DNA of 64,000 nt, from positions 89,189 through 153,188 of the forward strand of contig NZ_LGDY01000036.1 of the NCBI RefSeq assembly GCF_001279525.1. Reading direction: 5' to 3'. The notes under the pieces are model-generated. The model was not told where the DNA came from and made no database searches. It saw only the letters and a list, made by a program, of their open reading frames with translations. A program made the position numbers and the translations under genes. This DNA is from Nocardia sp. NRRL S-836 (GTDB lineage Bacteria; Actinomycetota; Actinomycetes; Mycobacteriales; Pseudonocardiaceae). Every line of letters starts with the position of its first letter. The first letter of the stretch is position 1. Below, piece by piece: positions 33,936-44,333 of this stretch.

Positions 33936-34481
33936 CTACATCTGACCCTTCAAGGGTTTCAGCAGGCAGTCGAACTCGGGCCCGTCCCCGGCGAACGCCG
34001 TGCGCGCGACCTGGCACCAGCCCCACCGCAGGTAGGCCGACCGCGCGGGCTCGTTGTCCGGTTGCACGCAGATCAGGCCGCGTTCCTCCGTGCGCCGCGC
34101 GAGGAAGTCGTCGTGCAGGGTGCGGGCGATCCCGTTGCCGCGCCACCGCCGCCGCACCATGATCTCCTGGATGAACACGGTCCGGCTGCCGGTCTCCTCC
34201 GTCATGAGCGTGGGCAGCCCGGCCTTCAACGGCGTCCACCAGCGGGTCCACCGCGGCAGCGCCCAGCCGTAGAGGTAGCCGGCGAGCTCGTCCCCGTCGA
34301 ACGCCGCGACCAGCTCGAACCCCGGCTGGCGCAACGCCACGACGAGCCGGTCGCGGAAGCGTTCGTCGGAGAAGTAGTCGATGCCCGCGAAGCGCGGTTC
34401 ACGGTGCACCTCGCCGTGCACGGCAACAAGGTCATCCAGCAGTTCGCGGGCATCCGGGCGGCGCACGGTCAACACGGTCAT
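33936..34481 (-). CDS. GNAT-family N-acetyltransferase
   Basis: The 181-residue protein shows the GNAT acetyl-CoA motif as VFIQEIMVRRRWRGNGIARTLHDDFL, and QPDNEPARSAYLRWGW as motif B. It lies 48 bases upstream of the KAS III gene in the same direction. Possible roles are N-acylation of the amine produced in locus D or self-protection. The acceptor is unknown. Confidence 0.8.
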   Translation of the reverse strand: MTVLTVRRPDARELLDDLVAVHGEVHREPRFAGIDYFSDERFRDRLVVALRQPGFELVAAFDGDELAGYLYGWALPRWTRWWTPLKAGLPTLMTEETGSRTVFIQEIMVRRRWRGNGIARTLHDDFLARRTEERGLICVQPDNEPARSAYLRWGWCQVARTAFAGDGPEFDCLLKPLKGQM

Positions 34482-34586
34482 GGCGCCGATCGTGTCGCCG
34501 CACCCTGCCCCGGGCTACCCGCAATGCCGCGAATGCAGGGTTTCACCCCATGCTGTGCGCCGATCGCGGTGTCTAGCGTGCGCGGA

Positions 34587-36254
34587 ATGGGACAGCTCGA
34601 GGTCGAGTTCACCGGATCACGCGAGGGCTCCGGGCCGGTCACACTCGGACAGGCCAACGTTCTGGAGTGGATCGGCGCACAGGAGCAGGAGCGCTCCGAC
34701 ATCCTGTGCCGGTTCGTGCCCGTGCCACCCGGCCGTGGACTGGAGGACGTCCGCGAGTCGCTGGCCGTTCTGCTCGCGCGCCACGAGTCGTTGCGCACCA
34801 CCGTCCAACCCGGTCCCCACGCGGTCCAGACCGTCGCGCGCTCCGGCACGCTGGTCGCCGAGATCCACGAGGGCGACACCGAACCAGCCCTGCGGGAACG
34901 CATCGCGGGCACCCGGTTCGACTTCGGCCGCGACCTGCCGTTGCGGGTCGCGATCTCCACCTGTGACGGCGAACCGCACGTGGTGGCGCTCGCGCTGTCC
35001 CACCTGGCCGCGGACTTCGCGAGCATGGAGCTGCTGGCCGCGCAGTTCGCCCGGATGCTGGCGGACCCGGCCGAGCGCACGGCCGGGCCCCTGGCCCTGC
35101 AACCACTCGACCAGGCGGAGCACGAGTCGCAACCACCCGCACGACGCCGTGCCGCCTCGGCGTTGCGGTTCTGGGAGACGCAGCTGCGCCGCATGCCGCA
35201 GGCGATGTTCTCGCACCCGCCGCTGGGCCCGGCCGGATGCCGGGAGGGCTACCTGAGGTCGCGCGCGGCGGGCCTGGTGCTGCCGTCCCTGGTGGCGCGC
35301 ACCGGTGTCAGCCACTCGACCGTGCTGCTGGCGATGGCGGCGACGCTGCTGGCCGTGCGCACCGGCAACCCGCGCGGCGCGCTGGTGTCCATCTGCGGCA
35401 ACCGCTTCCGGCCGGGCATGGCCTCCTACGTCGGGACGATCGCCCAGGACGCCCTGGTCCCGTTCGAGTTCGGCTCGTCCACTGTGGACGACACGGTGCG
35501 CGGTGTGCGGCTCGCGACCATGAACGCCTACCGCTACAGCCAGTTCGACGCGAGGAAGCTCTGGCCGGTGATGGACGCCGTTGCCGACGAACGCGGCACG
35601 CGGTTCCAGCGCGACTGCGTCTTCAACGACGTCGGCGCGCACCAGGAGGACCGCGTGATCGACCCGGCGCCCGCGTATCCGCAGGACGTGGCCGCCGCGT
35701 TGCGGGACACCGCGTTCCAGTGGCTGCCCGCGTCGTCCTACCCCGTCGCCTGCTACTTCACCGTGATCCGGGCGGGCCGTGAGGTGGAGCTCGCGCTCTA
35801 CGGCGACACCCGGTACCTGCCCGAGCCGGACATCGAGGCGTTCTTGCGCGGGGTGGAGGCGCTGGTCGTCGCCTCTGCCACGCGGCCGGTGCCGGTGGCG
35901 GAAGTGGCCGCACTGACCGGGATCACGCCGATCGACCGTGGCACCGGCTGGGTGTGGCGGGACTCGTGCTGGGTGGAGATCGCGGCGGTGCAACGGTTGC
36001 TCGACGACGTCCTCGACGGCCCGGCGCGGGTGTTCGACCACGACGGGGAGCTGGTCGCCTACGTCACCGGGCCCATGACGCCTCGCGAGGTGCACGCTCG
36101 GTGCCTGGCCGCCCTGCCCGGCCGCTACACCACGGTCGCGCCGAACCGGTACGTCGTGGTCTCCCGCGCCCCCGGCGACCTCACCGACCGTGCGGCATGG
36201 GCGGCCCAGCCCGTGCTGGCCGGCGGAACGGGCCGGTCAGGCGAGACCACGTGA
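34587..36254 (+). CDS. Stand-alone condensation-domain protein with an adenylation-lid remnant
   Basis: 555 residues. Residues 1-420 follow an NRPS condensation domain: ESLAVLLARHESLRTTV, RFDFGRDLPLRVAI, then LALSHLAADFASMELL, where HHxxxDG is altered to SHLAADF and only the second His and the Asp remain. Residues about 440-540 resemble the C-terminal lid of an adenylation domain (WVEIAAVQRLL, GELVAYVTG, LPGRYTTVAPNRYVVVS, LTDRAAW), but the N-terminal A core and the A10 Lys are absent. Free-standing condensation enzymes form amides or esters from carrier thioesters. The gene is divergent from the GNAT gene, and its last 18 bases overlap the convergent regulator gene. Confidence 0.72.
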   Translation: MGQLEVEFTGSREGSGPVTLGQANVLEWIGAQEQERSDILCRFVPVPPGRGLEDVRESLAVLLARHESLRTTVQPGPHAVQTVARSGTLVAEIHEGDTEPALRERIAGTRFDFGRDLPLRVAISTCDGEPHVVALALSHLAADFASMELLAAQFARMLADPAERTAGPLALQPLDQAEHESQPPARRRAASALRFWETQLRRMPQAMFSHPPLGPAGCREGYLRSRAAGLVLPSLVARTGVSHSTVLLAMAATLLAVRTGNPRGALVSICGNRFRPGMASYVGTIAQDALVPFEFGSSTVDDTVRGVRLATMNAYRYSQFDARKLWPVMDAVADERGTRFQRDCVFNDVGAHQEDRVIDPAPAYPQDVAAALRDTAFQWLPASSYPVACYFTVIRAGREVELALYGDTRYLPEPDIEAFLRGVEALVVASATRPVPVAEVAALTGITPIDRGTGWVWRDSCWVEIAAVQRLLDDVLDGPARVFDHDGELVAYVTGPMTPREVHARCLAALPGRYTTVAPNRYVVVSRAPGDLTDRAAWAAQPVLAGGTGRSGETT

Positions 36255-38990
36255 GCCGATCCGCTGCGCGACCCCGACCCTCGACTTGACGCCCAGCTTC
36301 GTGAACACCCGCGCGAGGTGCGCCTCCACCGTCTTCACCGACAGGAACAGCGCCGCGGCGATCTCCCGGTTGGTCAGCCCGGCCGCCACGAGCTCGGCCA
36401 CCTCGCGTTCCCGTCCGGACAGCGCGTCCACGGTGCCGGCGGCTTCGGGCCGGCGCGGCCGGGGAGCCCTGGCACCGAGCCTGCTCTCGCTGTTGCGCAC
36501 CGACGCGAGCAGCCAGCCCGCGTCGCACGCCGCGTAACCCTCCTTGGCCCGGCCGAACCACGTTCGCGCGCCCTGCAGATCCCCGGCAGCCGCAAGGCTT
36601 TCCGCGCCCAGGGCGGACGCCATCGCGACGTGCAGGGGAGACGCGGCACGGGTGAACCACTCCGCCGCGGCCTCGGCCTCCGTCACCGACGCGGGCAGCT
36701 GCCCGCAGTGGGCGAGCACACGGGTGCGGGCCAGGTGTGCCAGGCCGCGGTGGAACGGCAGCTCCAGCGCCGCAGCGAGCCCCAGTGCCTGCTCGGACAG
36801 CTCCAGCGCCTCGTCCCACGACCGCAGCGCCGACTTCGCCACGGCCAGCGACGAGCGCCAGTGCACCGCCGCGAGCCCGGTGGCCTCCGAATTTAGGTAC
36901 CCAGCGACGCGCGTGACGACAGCGGCCGGCCGGTCGGCGAGCAGCAGCGCCGTCACCACCGCGGCGTCTGCTTCGGCCGTCCACCAGGCAGAACCGGTCG
37001 CCGCGCTCGCCGCCAGCTCCAGCGCGGCGTGCGGACCCTGCCGCCACACGGCCGTCCGCAGCCGCACCGCCGCTGCCATCGCCATCAGCTCCGCGCTGTC
37101 GATGGCGGCCGCGGCGTCGTAGGCCTCCAGGCCCTCCTGCCACGCCACGTCCAGCCGCCCGGTCCGTTCCGCCAGCGCCGAGCTCGCGATCAGCAGGTAC
37201 GGCATGACGTGCGCACGCCCGTTGCCCTGAGCGATCTGCTTGCCGCGCGCCAGATGCCGCTCCGCGTTGCCGTACTGCTCCAGGTGCAGCTCCAGCCACG
37301 CCAACGGCGGCAGCACGTGCAGGTGGTCACGCAGTTCCGCGTCGCCCAGCCCGTCCACCCCGCGTGCCGCCTCCGCCAGCCGCTCGCGCGCGGCCGGCAC
37401 GTCACCCTGCAGTAACGTCGCCAGCCCCAGCAACGTCATCCCCGCCGCGACCTGCCCGAGATCACCGCCGCGCAACCCGTCCTCGGCGGCATCCCGAGCG
37501 TGTCTCGCACACGCCACGAGGTCGCCCTGCAACAGCTCCGCCGCCGCCAGCTCCACCACCAGCGGCCCGCTACCCTCACCGCCGGTGAGGAGCTCGGCCT
37601 CCAGCAACGCCCGCGACTCGTCCAACCGCCCGAGCAGCCGATCGGCCAACGCGTACAGCCGCACCGCCTCACGCCGCTGACCTCCGGCGCGGTCCAGCAC
37701 GTCGTGCAGGATCTCCCGGCTCTCCCCGGGCCGGTCGCTCAACGCCACCGCCCTGGCCAGCAACACCAGCAGCTCCGCCCACCGCGGATGCGACTCCGGC
37801 AACATCCGCACCGCCGCACGCAGCCAGTCCGCCGCAGACGCGGGTGCCGTCTCCAGCGCGACGGCCGCCGCGTCGACCAGCGTCTCCGCCGCGTCCTGAG
37901 CACCGGCACCCGCCCTGCTCAGGTGGTGCGCGCGCCGAGCCAACGGCCCGCCCCGCGCCCGCAGGTGTTCATCCGCCCGGCGGTGCGCGGCGATGCGCCA
38001 CGCCGGTCCGGCCGACTGGTAGGCGGCAGCCAGCACCAGCGGATGCCGAAACCGGAACCGCGCGCCCACCGTGTGCAGCACCCCCAGCGCCACGAGCTCG
38101 TCGAGCGCCGCGAACACCTCGCTCTCCGGCCGACCGGCGATGTCCGCCACGAGGTCCGGCTCAGCGTGATCTCCCGCGACGGCGGCGGCGTGCGCGACCA
38201 GCCGCGTGTCGTCGCCCAGCGTCCGCAGCTCCGAGGTCAGCAACGCCCGCAGCCTGCGCGGCATGTCCTCCGGATCACCGTGATCACGGGTGGCCAGCGC
38301 GGCCAGCGTGCCCTCGTCGGCCGGCGCGAGAGCGTCGAGGTAGAGCGGGTTCCCGCCGGTGACCGCCACCAGCAACCGTCTTCGCCGCACCGGCAGGTCC
38401 GGCAGCAGCTGCGCCACCGCCACCTCGTCCAGCGGCGCGGGCGCCAGCCGCGTCACCGCCGCCCGCGTGCGCGCCAACGCGCGGGGCAGCCCCGGCGGCA
38501 CGCGGTGTCCCTGATACGCGACCGCGACCAGCAACGGCGCCACCGGCAGGTCCAGCAACAGGTTCTCCAGCAACTCCTGCGACGCCTCGTCGGCCAGGTG
38601 CAGGTCGTCCAGCAACAGGGCGAGCCCCGGCGGCCGTGCCCGCCGCGCCAGCACCTGGCGCACCGGGCCGTGCAACCGGTGCGCCTCGGTACCGGCGCCC
38701 ATCTCCGCGACGATCGAGGAGATTTCCTCGTCCGCCTCGGCGACGACACCGAAACGCTGGTCGCGCGCGTAATCCCCGGCTGTGCCCAATACCAATTCCA
38801 GTGAGTGGTCTTCAACCGTTCGGGCTAGCTCGTCGAGTAATCGGGTCTTGCCTATTCCGGTTTCCCCGTAGATCTCGACCACCTGCGGTTCACCGGCCAC
38901 CACACGTGCCACCACCTGCTGCAACGCGTCAACCTCTGATCGTCTGCCGACAATTGGTGACCTGGCACCCGGCACGTCGTCTCCCCGCAT
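36237..38990 (-). CDS. LAL-type LuxR family regulator
   Basis: The 917-residue protein has an N-terminal AAA ATPase (IYGETGIGKTRLLDEL near residue 40; GLALLLDDLHLADE near 150). A long alpha-helical sensor region follows, and then the C-terminal LuxR helix-turn-helix (LSGREREVAELVAAGLTNREIAAALFLSVKTVEAHL, about 845-900). Large ATP-binding LuxR regulators commonly activate adjacent metabolite genes. It is the only obvious regulator of locus D. Convergent overlap with the condensation gene may couple the two by antisense transcription. Confidence 0.88.
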   Translation of the reverse strand: MRGDDVPGARSPIVGRRSEVDALQQVVARVVAGEPQVVEIYGETGIGKTRLLDELARTVEDHSLELVLGTAGDYARDQRFGVVAEADEEISSIVAEMGAGTEAHRLHGPVRQVLARRARPPGLALLLDDLHLADEASQELLENLLLDLPVAPLLVAVAYQGHRVPPGLPRALARTRAAVTRLAPAPLDEVAVAQLLPDLPVRRRRLLVAVTGGNPLYLDALAPADEGTLAALATRDHGDPEDMPRRLRALLTSELRTLGDDTRLVAHAAAVAGDHAEPDLVADIAGRPESEVFAALDELVALGVLHTVGARFRFRHPLVLAAAYQSAGPAWRIAAHRRADEHLRARGGPLARRAHHLSRAGAGAQDAAETLVDAAAVALETAPASAADWLRAAVRMLPESHPRWAELLVLLARAVALSDRPGESREILHDVLDRAGGQRREAVRLYALADRLLGRLDESRALLEAELLTGGEGSGPLVVELAAAELLQGDLVACARHARDAAEDGLRGGDLGQVAAGMTLLGLATLLQGDVPAARERLAEAARGVDGLGDAELRDHLHVLPPLAWLELHLEQYGNAERHLARGKQIAQGNGRAHVMPYLLIASSALAERTGRLDVAWQEGLEAYDAAAAIDSAELMAMAAAVRLRTAVWRQGPHAALELAASAATGSAWWTAEADAAVVTALLLADRPAAVVTRVAGYLNSEATGLAAVHWRSSLAVAKSALRSWDEALELSEQALGLAAALELPFHRGLAHLARTRVLAHCGQLPASVTEAEAAAEWFTRAASPLHVAMASALGAESLAAAGDLQGARTWFGRAKEGYAACDAGWLLASVRNSESRLGARAPRPRRPEAAGTVDALSGREREVAELVAAGLTNREIAAALFLSVKTVEAHLARVFTKLGVKSRVGVAQRIGSRGLA

Positions 38991-39168
38991 TCCGCAATTC
39001 CACCCAACTGCGAACGCGTCGATGTTATGGGCCGTGTACGGGCACCGTCGATCAGCTCATCGGACGCAGCTCATTCCACCGGCTCGCATCGGAAAATGCT
39101 ATTGCGCCGATAGAACGCGTCACGGGGACACGGGCGCAACCTGATCACTGCTCGGACGTCCTGTCGGC
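38991..39168. promoter_or_regulatory. Divergent promoter region (LAL regulator and methyltransferase)
   Basis: The 178 bases between divergent start codons include a lower-GC stretch at about 39040-39125. Both promoters must lie here. No clear operator was seen. Confidence 0.4.
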
Positions 39169-39903
39169 ATGACGTCCATCCCGGAAGCGGCTCACGCCAA
39201 CGACTACGACAGCATCGCCGAGGGATACGCGGCCGAGAACGAGACCAGCCTCATGAACGCCTACTACGAGCGGCCGGCGATGCTGGATCTCGCGGGCGCC
39301 GTGACCGGCCGGCGCATCCTCGACGCCGGCTGCGGCGCGGGGCCCCTGTTCGCCGCGCTGCGCGACCGGGGTGCGGTCGTGACCGGCGTCGACGCGAGCG
39401 CCGGCATGCTGGAGCTGGCCCGGCGGCGGCTGGGCGCCGACGCGGACCTGCGGGTCGCCGACCTGGCCGACCCGCTGCCCTTCCCCGACAACACCTTCGA
39501 CGACGTCGTCGCGTCCCTGGTGCTGCACTACCTGGAGGACTGGGGCCCGACACTGGCCGAGGTGCGACGCGTGCTGGCCCCCGGTGGGCGGTTCATCGTC
39601 TCGGTCGAGCACCCGTTCGCCATCACCATGATGCAGCGCCTGGCAGGGGAGAAGACCAGCTACTTCCAGACCCGCGACCGGACCGAGGAGTGGGCCATGG
39701 GCGGGCAGACCGCCCGGATGACCTTCTGGGACCGCCCGCTGCACGCGATGACCGACGCGTTCACCGCGGCGGGTTTCCGCATCGACGTCATCAGCGAACC
39801 GCCGCCCGCGCCCGCCGCCCGCGAGGTGTTCCCCGAGGTGTTCCGCGAGCTGTCCGGCACGAGCTTCCTGGGCTTCCTGTTCTTCGTCCTGCGGGCCGGC
39901 TGA
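39169..39903 (+). CDS. Class I SAM-dependent methyltransferase
   Basis: The 244-residue methyltransferase has motif I ILDAGCGAGPLFAAL, motif II VVTGVDASAGMLELAR, LADPLPFPDNTFDDVV and the post-motif RRVLAPGGRFIVSVEHP. It is closest in pattern to UbiE/Methyltransf_11 small-molecule methyltransferases. The ATG stands alone on plus between two minus-strand blocks. The substrate is unknown, and membership in locus D is possible but unproven. Confidence 0.8.
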   Translation: MTSIPEAAHANDYDSIAEGYAAENETSLMNAYYERPAMLDLAGAVTGRRILDAGCGAGPLFAALRDRGAVVTGVDASAGMLELARRRLGADADLRVADLADPLPFPDNTFDDVVASLVLHYLEDWGPTLAEVRRVLAPGGRFIVSVEHPFAITMMQRLAGEKTSYFQTRDRTEEWAMGGQTARMTFWDRPLHAMTDAFTAAGFRIDVISEPPPAPAAREVFPEVFRELSGTSFLGFLFFVLRAG

Positions 39904-39929
39904 CCGCCGCGGCCTTCACCCACCGGTCC

Positions 39930-40871
39930 TCAGGGGGCGATGTGCAGGAAGACGTGCGTGGTCGTCCCCTGCGGGACGGTGTGGACGCGCACGAGGTCAG
40001 CGAGCTGGTTGACCAGCAGCAGGCCGCGACCGCCTTCTTGGTCGAGGGCTGCGGGGCGGCGACCGGCGAGAGGATCGACGAGGTGACCGTTGTCCTGGAC
40101 CGTGCAGACGAGGTCGTCGCCGACCCGCCAGATGCTCAGCCGGCAGGACCCACCGGCGTGCCGGAGGCTGTTGGAGACGAGCTCCGTGGTCATCAGCGCG
40201 AGGTCGGCGGTGCGGGAGTCGGACAGACCGAGGCGGCTGGCGTGGGCGGTGGCGAAGCGGCGGGCGTCGCGGATGCCGGCGGAGGTGGTGACCTCGAGCG
40301 TCACAGCGTCCGGGGCGATGTCGAAGGGCTGGTTGTAGCGGTCGACCACGGCGTCGGGGGCGTAACGGTCACTGCCGTGGCGGCCACCGGTCTCCCACAC
40401 CAGCGGGTGGGTGGCCAGTGCGTCGGTCACGACGTCTTCGTCGAGCGCGGCGGTGTTATAGGGGCAGGCGATGGTCACGTCGCGGCCGGCGAAGGCGAGG
40501 TTGATCAGGGCTTCGTGCTGGGCGCAGGCCGGGTATTCGACGTCCGTGCGACCGGCCCAGATGGGCTCACCGATGATCCGGACGTGGTTGTCCGGGTGGA
40601 GGTCGGCGAACCGGCGCAGCACCATGGGGATGATCCGGCTCGGGTTGCGGCCCTCCACCTCCATGTCGAGCAGCAGCACGTCGTCGGCGGCGGCGCCGAG
40701 GCCCTCGCGCAGCAGCCCCAGTTGCCTGGCCGGCACGGAGGCGGCGACCGGGTGGCCCTGCTCCAGGCCTTCCACGACGAAGGGCACCAGCAGGTGCAGG
40801 TACTCCTCGTCGGAGGAGTAGAACACGGCGGGGTGGACGAACTCGCCCAGGGGGAGGTCGGTGATCGTCAT
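39930..40871 (-). CDS. MEDS-domain anti-sigma factor (RsbW-like ATPase)
   Basis: 313 residues. Residues 10-175 form a MEDS domain (HPAVFYSSDEEYLHLLVPFVVEGL, IGEPIWAGR). Residues 180-310 form a histidine-kinase-like ATPase (MTTELVSNSLRHAGGSCRL as N-box, DNGHLVDP as G1, GGRGLLLVNQLAD as G2). This is the RsbW type, which binds a sigma factor or phosphorylates a STAS partner. The MEDS domain may sense small molecules. It overlaps the upstream MEDS-STAS gene by 4 bases. Confidence 0.83.
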   Translation of the reverse strand: MTITDLPLGEFVHPAVFYSSDEEYLHLLVPFVVEGLEQGHPVAASVPARQLGLLREGLGAAADDVLLLDMEVEGRNPSRIIPMVLRRFADLHPDNHVRIIGEPIWAGRTDVEYPACAQHEALINLAFAGRDVTIACPYNTAALDEDVVTDALATHPLVWETGGRHGSDRYAPDAVVDRYNQPFDIAPDAVTLEVTTSAGIRDARRFATAHASRLGLSDSRTADLALMTTELVSNSLRHAGGSCRLSIWRVGDDLVCTVQDNGHLVDPLAGRRPAALDQEGGRGLLLVNQLADLVRVHTVPQGTTTHVFLHIAP

Positions 40872-41728
40872 GCGGCGCTCTCCACTCGCACGTTCGTCAG
40901 GTCGAGCAGCTTCACCAGGACGGCCACGCCGGGCCAGGAGGTGCGCAGCACGACGGATGCGTCCCGGTCAGCGGCGTGGTGGGACAGGCGCAGCAGGGCG
41001 CGGTGGTCGAGGAACGTGAGGCCGGTCGCGTCGAACACCAACCGCCCGTCGTGGGGACGGAGCTCGGCGCGTCGCAGGGCGAGGGCGAACTGGTCCTCGC
41101 TGAGCTGGTCCACCTCGCCGGCGAAGGCCGTGGCCCGGTCGTCGGCGGCGTGCAGCCGGAAGCCGGGGGAGGAGGTGTTGGCGTTGGGGTGCAGGCAGGC
41201 CAGCTGCGTGAACGTGTGGTCGTCCACCTCGTCGGCGGCGTAGGCGCACATCGCCGAGAACGGCCGGTCGACCATGTACCGGTCGATCCGGTGCTCGTAG
41301 CGGGAGAAGGCGTCCAGCTGCGCCGGGGTGCGCACCAGCGCGGTGCAGTCGGCCGCGACGCGGAACCCGGTGAACCCGGCGGCCAGCGCCGCCTCCGTCG
41401 CCGCGGCGTAGGTGCGCACCTGTGCCGCCGCCTCGACCACCGTGCCCACCGGGTAGGCGCTGTCCAGCGAGGTGATCTGCGCGGCCCCGGTCTCCAGCGC
41501 CTCGTGGATCCCGTCGATCCCGTCGAGGTCCTCGGCCAGCGCATCGGGTGCGCCGGTGCCGATGTAGCGGACCCGGTGTCCGAGGGCCAGCCCTTCGGAC
41601 AGGAACTCCTGGACCCGGTACCGGAGATCGCGCTTGTCGCGGTACCGCCAGCACACGTGGTCGTGGGAGCCGAACCCCCGCCCGTTCTCCGCGAACCCCG
41701 ATCTGCGCTTGCCCGTCACCCCAACCAC
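40868..41728 (-). CDS. MEDS-STAS anti-anti-sigma factor
   Basis: The 286-residue protein has an N-terminal MEDS domain (GSHDHVCWRYRDKRDLRYRVQEFL) and a C-terminal STAS domain (RLVFDATGLTFLDHRALLRLS). The usual phospho-acceptor Ser of DSSG is replaced by the HRA segment, so regulation by phosphorylation may differ. GTG 41728 is used; GTG 41719, with AGAGG 8 bases upstream, is an equally good start. It probably pairs with the adjacent MEDS-ATPase. Confidence 0.78.
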   Translation of the reverse strand: MVGVTGKRRSGFAENGRGFGSHDHVCWRYRDKRDLRYRVQEFLSEGLALGHRVRYIGTGAPDALAEDLDGIDGIHEALETGAAQITSLDSAYPVGTVVEAAAQVRTYAAATEAALAAGFTGFRVAADCTALVRTPAQLDAFSRYEHRIDRYMVDRPFSAMCAYAADEVDDHTFTQLACLHPNANTSSPGFRLHAADDRATAFAGEVDQLSEDQFALALRRAELRPHDGRLVFDATGLTFLDHRALLRLSHHAADRDASVVLRTSWPGVAVLVKLLDLTNVRVESAA

Positions 41729-41867
41729 CTCTCACCTGCGACGCGGCGGTCGTTCCGACCGTCGGCCCGGGCCGGGTCGGGGCGCATGTCGTTGACCCGC
41801 CTGCTGGTGAAAGGTACTCCCGGCCAGTGCAGCTCGGAGGCGCGACCGGCGGTGACCCGGAACGCGG

Positions 41868-44333
41868 TCACGACCTTCCCAGGGGGCCGCGGGCCTGCGC
41901 CGTGGTGATCTCGGCCCAGACGACCTTGCCCTCCTCGGTGGCGCGGGTGCCCCACCGGGTGGCGAAGGCGTCGACCAGCAGCAGCCCGCGGTGCCGGTCG
42001 TCCTGCGGGCCGGCGTCGAACAGGCGGGGCCCGGAGGTGCCGTGGTCCGCGACGTCGATGAACAGCCGTGAGTTCTCGCGGTGCAGGCGCAGCACGACCG
42101 GGCGGTCGGCGTGCTGGACGGCGTTGGCGACCAGTTCACTCGTCACGGTGAGCGCCGCGTCACGCACCTCGGCCAGGTCCCACCGGGTCAGCTGCTCGCT
42201 GACGAACGCGCGAGCCCGTGCCGCGACGGCCGGCCCGCTGTCCAGCGGCATGGAGGCCACCTGCCGGTCCGCCGCCAGGCGGTGCACGTGCAACAGCGCG
42301 ACGTCGTCGTCGTGGCGTCCGGCGGTGAGGCGGTCGATGAGCTTGTCACAGGCGACCTGGAGGTCCACGTCCGGTGGCAGGGAGCCGATCTCCTCCAGCA
42401 GGGCGTTGATGCCCGTGGTGAGGTCGCGGACCCGGCTTTCGACCAGACCGTCGGTGTAGAGGGTCAGCCGTGCGCCCACCGGGAACGACGTCTGCCGCTG
42501 CAGGAACGTCTCACCGACGCCCAGCGGCATGCCCAGCCCCTCGCCAATCAGGTCGATCGTGCCGTCGGGGTGGGTCAGGACCGCCGGCAGGTGACCGGCG
42601 TTGGCGAAGGTCAGGGTGTCGTCCGCGGGGTCGTGCACGGCGTAGAAGCACGTGATGAACGTGGCTTTGGGGGTGACGCCCGCCAGCGCCGTCGCGTGCC
42701 GCAGCACGTCGGAAGGAGGGAGGTCCAGCAGCGCGTAGGAGCGCACAGCCGTACGCATCTGCCCCATGACGGCCGCCGCCGTCACACCTCGGCCCACGAC
42801 GTCGCCGACCACGAAAGCGGTGCGTCCGGCGGGCAGTTCGAGCACGTCGAACCAGTCACCGCCGACCTCGGAGCCGGTGGCCGCCGGCAGGTAGCGGGAC
42901 GCGATGGCCAGACCGCTCACGTGCGGCACCGCGGGCAGCATGCTGTGGGTCAGCTCCGACGCCGTCGAACGCTGCCGGTCGAACAGGCGCGCGTTGTCCA
43001 GGGCGATCGCCGCGTAGCCCGCGATGCCCTCGGCGAGCTGCTGGTGCCGCTCGGTGAACCGGCCGGTCTCGTGGTGACCGAAGAAGAACCCGCCCAGCAC
43101 CTCCCGCGACGACGGCGAGACCACCGGGACGGCCAGGTAGCTGCGCACCGGCAGGTGCCCCGGAGGCATCCCGTTGTAGGGGTCGTTGCGGCCGTAACGC
43201 GGGTCCCGGGTGATGTCGTCGGAGCGGACCGTGCCCTCGCCGTTGAAGGTGACGGAGAACACGTCAGTGTTGCGGGGCATGGGAAAGCGCTCGAACGCCG
43301 ACTTCGGCACACCCGACAGCGTGTAGAGGGTGTAGGACTCGCCGTACTGGTCCACCAGGTTGTAGAAGAACGCGCCGAACTCCGCCCCGGCGGCCTTGGT
43401 CGCGGCGTCCGTGGCGTCCTGGACCAGGGTGTTGAGGTGGAGCTGTGAGGTCAGCCGGCGACCGACGACCTGGAGGGTGTCGACCAGTTCGGCTTCGGCG
43501 CGCAGCCGGTCGACTGTGCTTTCGAGGTCGGTCGCCTGCTCACGGGAGGTGTCCTCCAGCACGCGGAGGTGGTCGAGCAGGGCGTCGCGCTGAGCCGCCA
43601 CGTCGACCTCACCGCGTCCGGCCAGGGGGTGGGCCAGCAACCCGGCGCGGACGCTGACGGCCACCGCCCGGAACATCTCCGCGGTCGGCTGCGGGATCGG
43701 CACACCCACCGACAGCACCACGCAGAACAGGCCACCGTCCGGCAGCGCACCACCGAACGCCAGCGCCGAGCGCACGCCGTGGTCCCGGACGAAGCCCTGG
43801 TCCGGAACGTGTTCGCTGCCGTCGGCGTCGGGCACGAGGAAGACACCGCACCGCTCGCCCGCGTCCAGCGCCAGCCCGCCCGTGTTCCGCAGGCCCAGCA
43901 CGGCGGCCAGAGCGTGGGCCATCGGCGCCGCAGCAGCGGCTTCGACCGAGGTCGGCGCCAGCACACCGGAAGTGCGGCGCACGGCCGGCGCGTCCTGGGC
44001 GGGTTGCGCACCGGAGCCGGCTTCCAGCACCAGGCACCACGTGTCCGGACCGGCGTCATCCGGCTCGGACCGGCGCGCGACCTCCTGGAGCGCTTCGGGC
44101 AGCTCGGCGAAACGGCGGGTGGAGAACAACCGTGCCGACAGCACGACCGAGTTCCCGTGCTCGTCGGTGAAATGGCCGCGCAGTCGTTCCACGACCTCGG
44201 CGGCGGCTGAGCCGAAGTCGTCGGCGTCCTCGGCCGCGGCGCGCAGTCCCGCGGTCAGCCGCACCACGTCCGACAGGCCGAACGAGGCGAAGTCGCCACC
44301 GTCCCGGGCGCGCCGGGGGGAGAAGTCGTTCAC
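41868..44333 (-). CDS. SpoIIE/RsbU-type PP2C phosphatase with GAF and RsbW-like ATPase domains
   Basis: The 821-residue multidomain signalling protein has an N-terminal sensory region (1-270) and a short coiled coil. A GAF domain follows (about 305-460, [20 protein letters not shown]), then the SpoIIE phosphatase (470-690: [50 protein letters not shown]) and a C-terminal histidine-kinase-like ATPase ([34 protein letters not shown]). It can in principle both dephosphorylate a STAS antagonist and act as an anti-sigma kinase. GTG overlaps the upstream STAS stop. Confidence 0.87.
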   Translation of the reverse strand: MNDFSPRRARDGGDFASFGLSDVVRLTAGLRAAAEDADDFGSAAAEVVERLRGHFTDEHGNSVVLSARLFSTRRFAELPEALQEVARRSEPDDAGPDTWCLVLEAGSGAQPAQDAPAVRRTSGVLAPTSVEAAAAAPMAHALAAVLGLRNTGGLALDAGERCGVFLVPDADGSEHVPDQGFVRDHGVRSALAFGGALPDGGLFCVVLSVGVPIPQPTAEMFRAVAVSVRAGLLAHPLAGRGEVDVAAQRDALLDHLRVLEDTSREQATDLESTVDRLRAEAELVDTLQVVGRRLTSQLHLNTLVQDATDAATKAAGAEFGAFFYNLVDQYGESYTLYTLSGVPKSAFERFPMPRNTDVFSVTFNGEGTVRSDDITRDPRYGRNDPYNGMPPGHLPVRSYLAVPVVSPSSREVLGGFFFGHHETGRFTERHQQLAEGIAGYAAIALDNARLFDRQRSTASELTHSMLPAVPHVSGLAIASRYLPAATGSEVGGDWFDVLELPAGRTAFVVGDVVGRGVTAAAVMGQMRTAVRSYALLDLPPSDVLRHATALAGVTPKATFITCFYAVHDPADDTLTFANAGHLPAVLTHPDGTIDLIGEGLGMPLGVGETFLQRQTSFPVGARLTLYTDGLVESRVRDLTTGINALLEEIGSLPPDVDLQVACDKLIDRLTAGRHDDDVALLHVHRLAADRQVASMPLDSGPAVAARARAFVSEQLTRWDLAEVRDAALTVTSELVANAVQHADRPVVLRLHRENSRLFIDVADHGTSGPRLFDAGPQDDRHRGLLLVDAFATRWGTRATEEGKVVWAEITTAQARGPLGRS

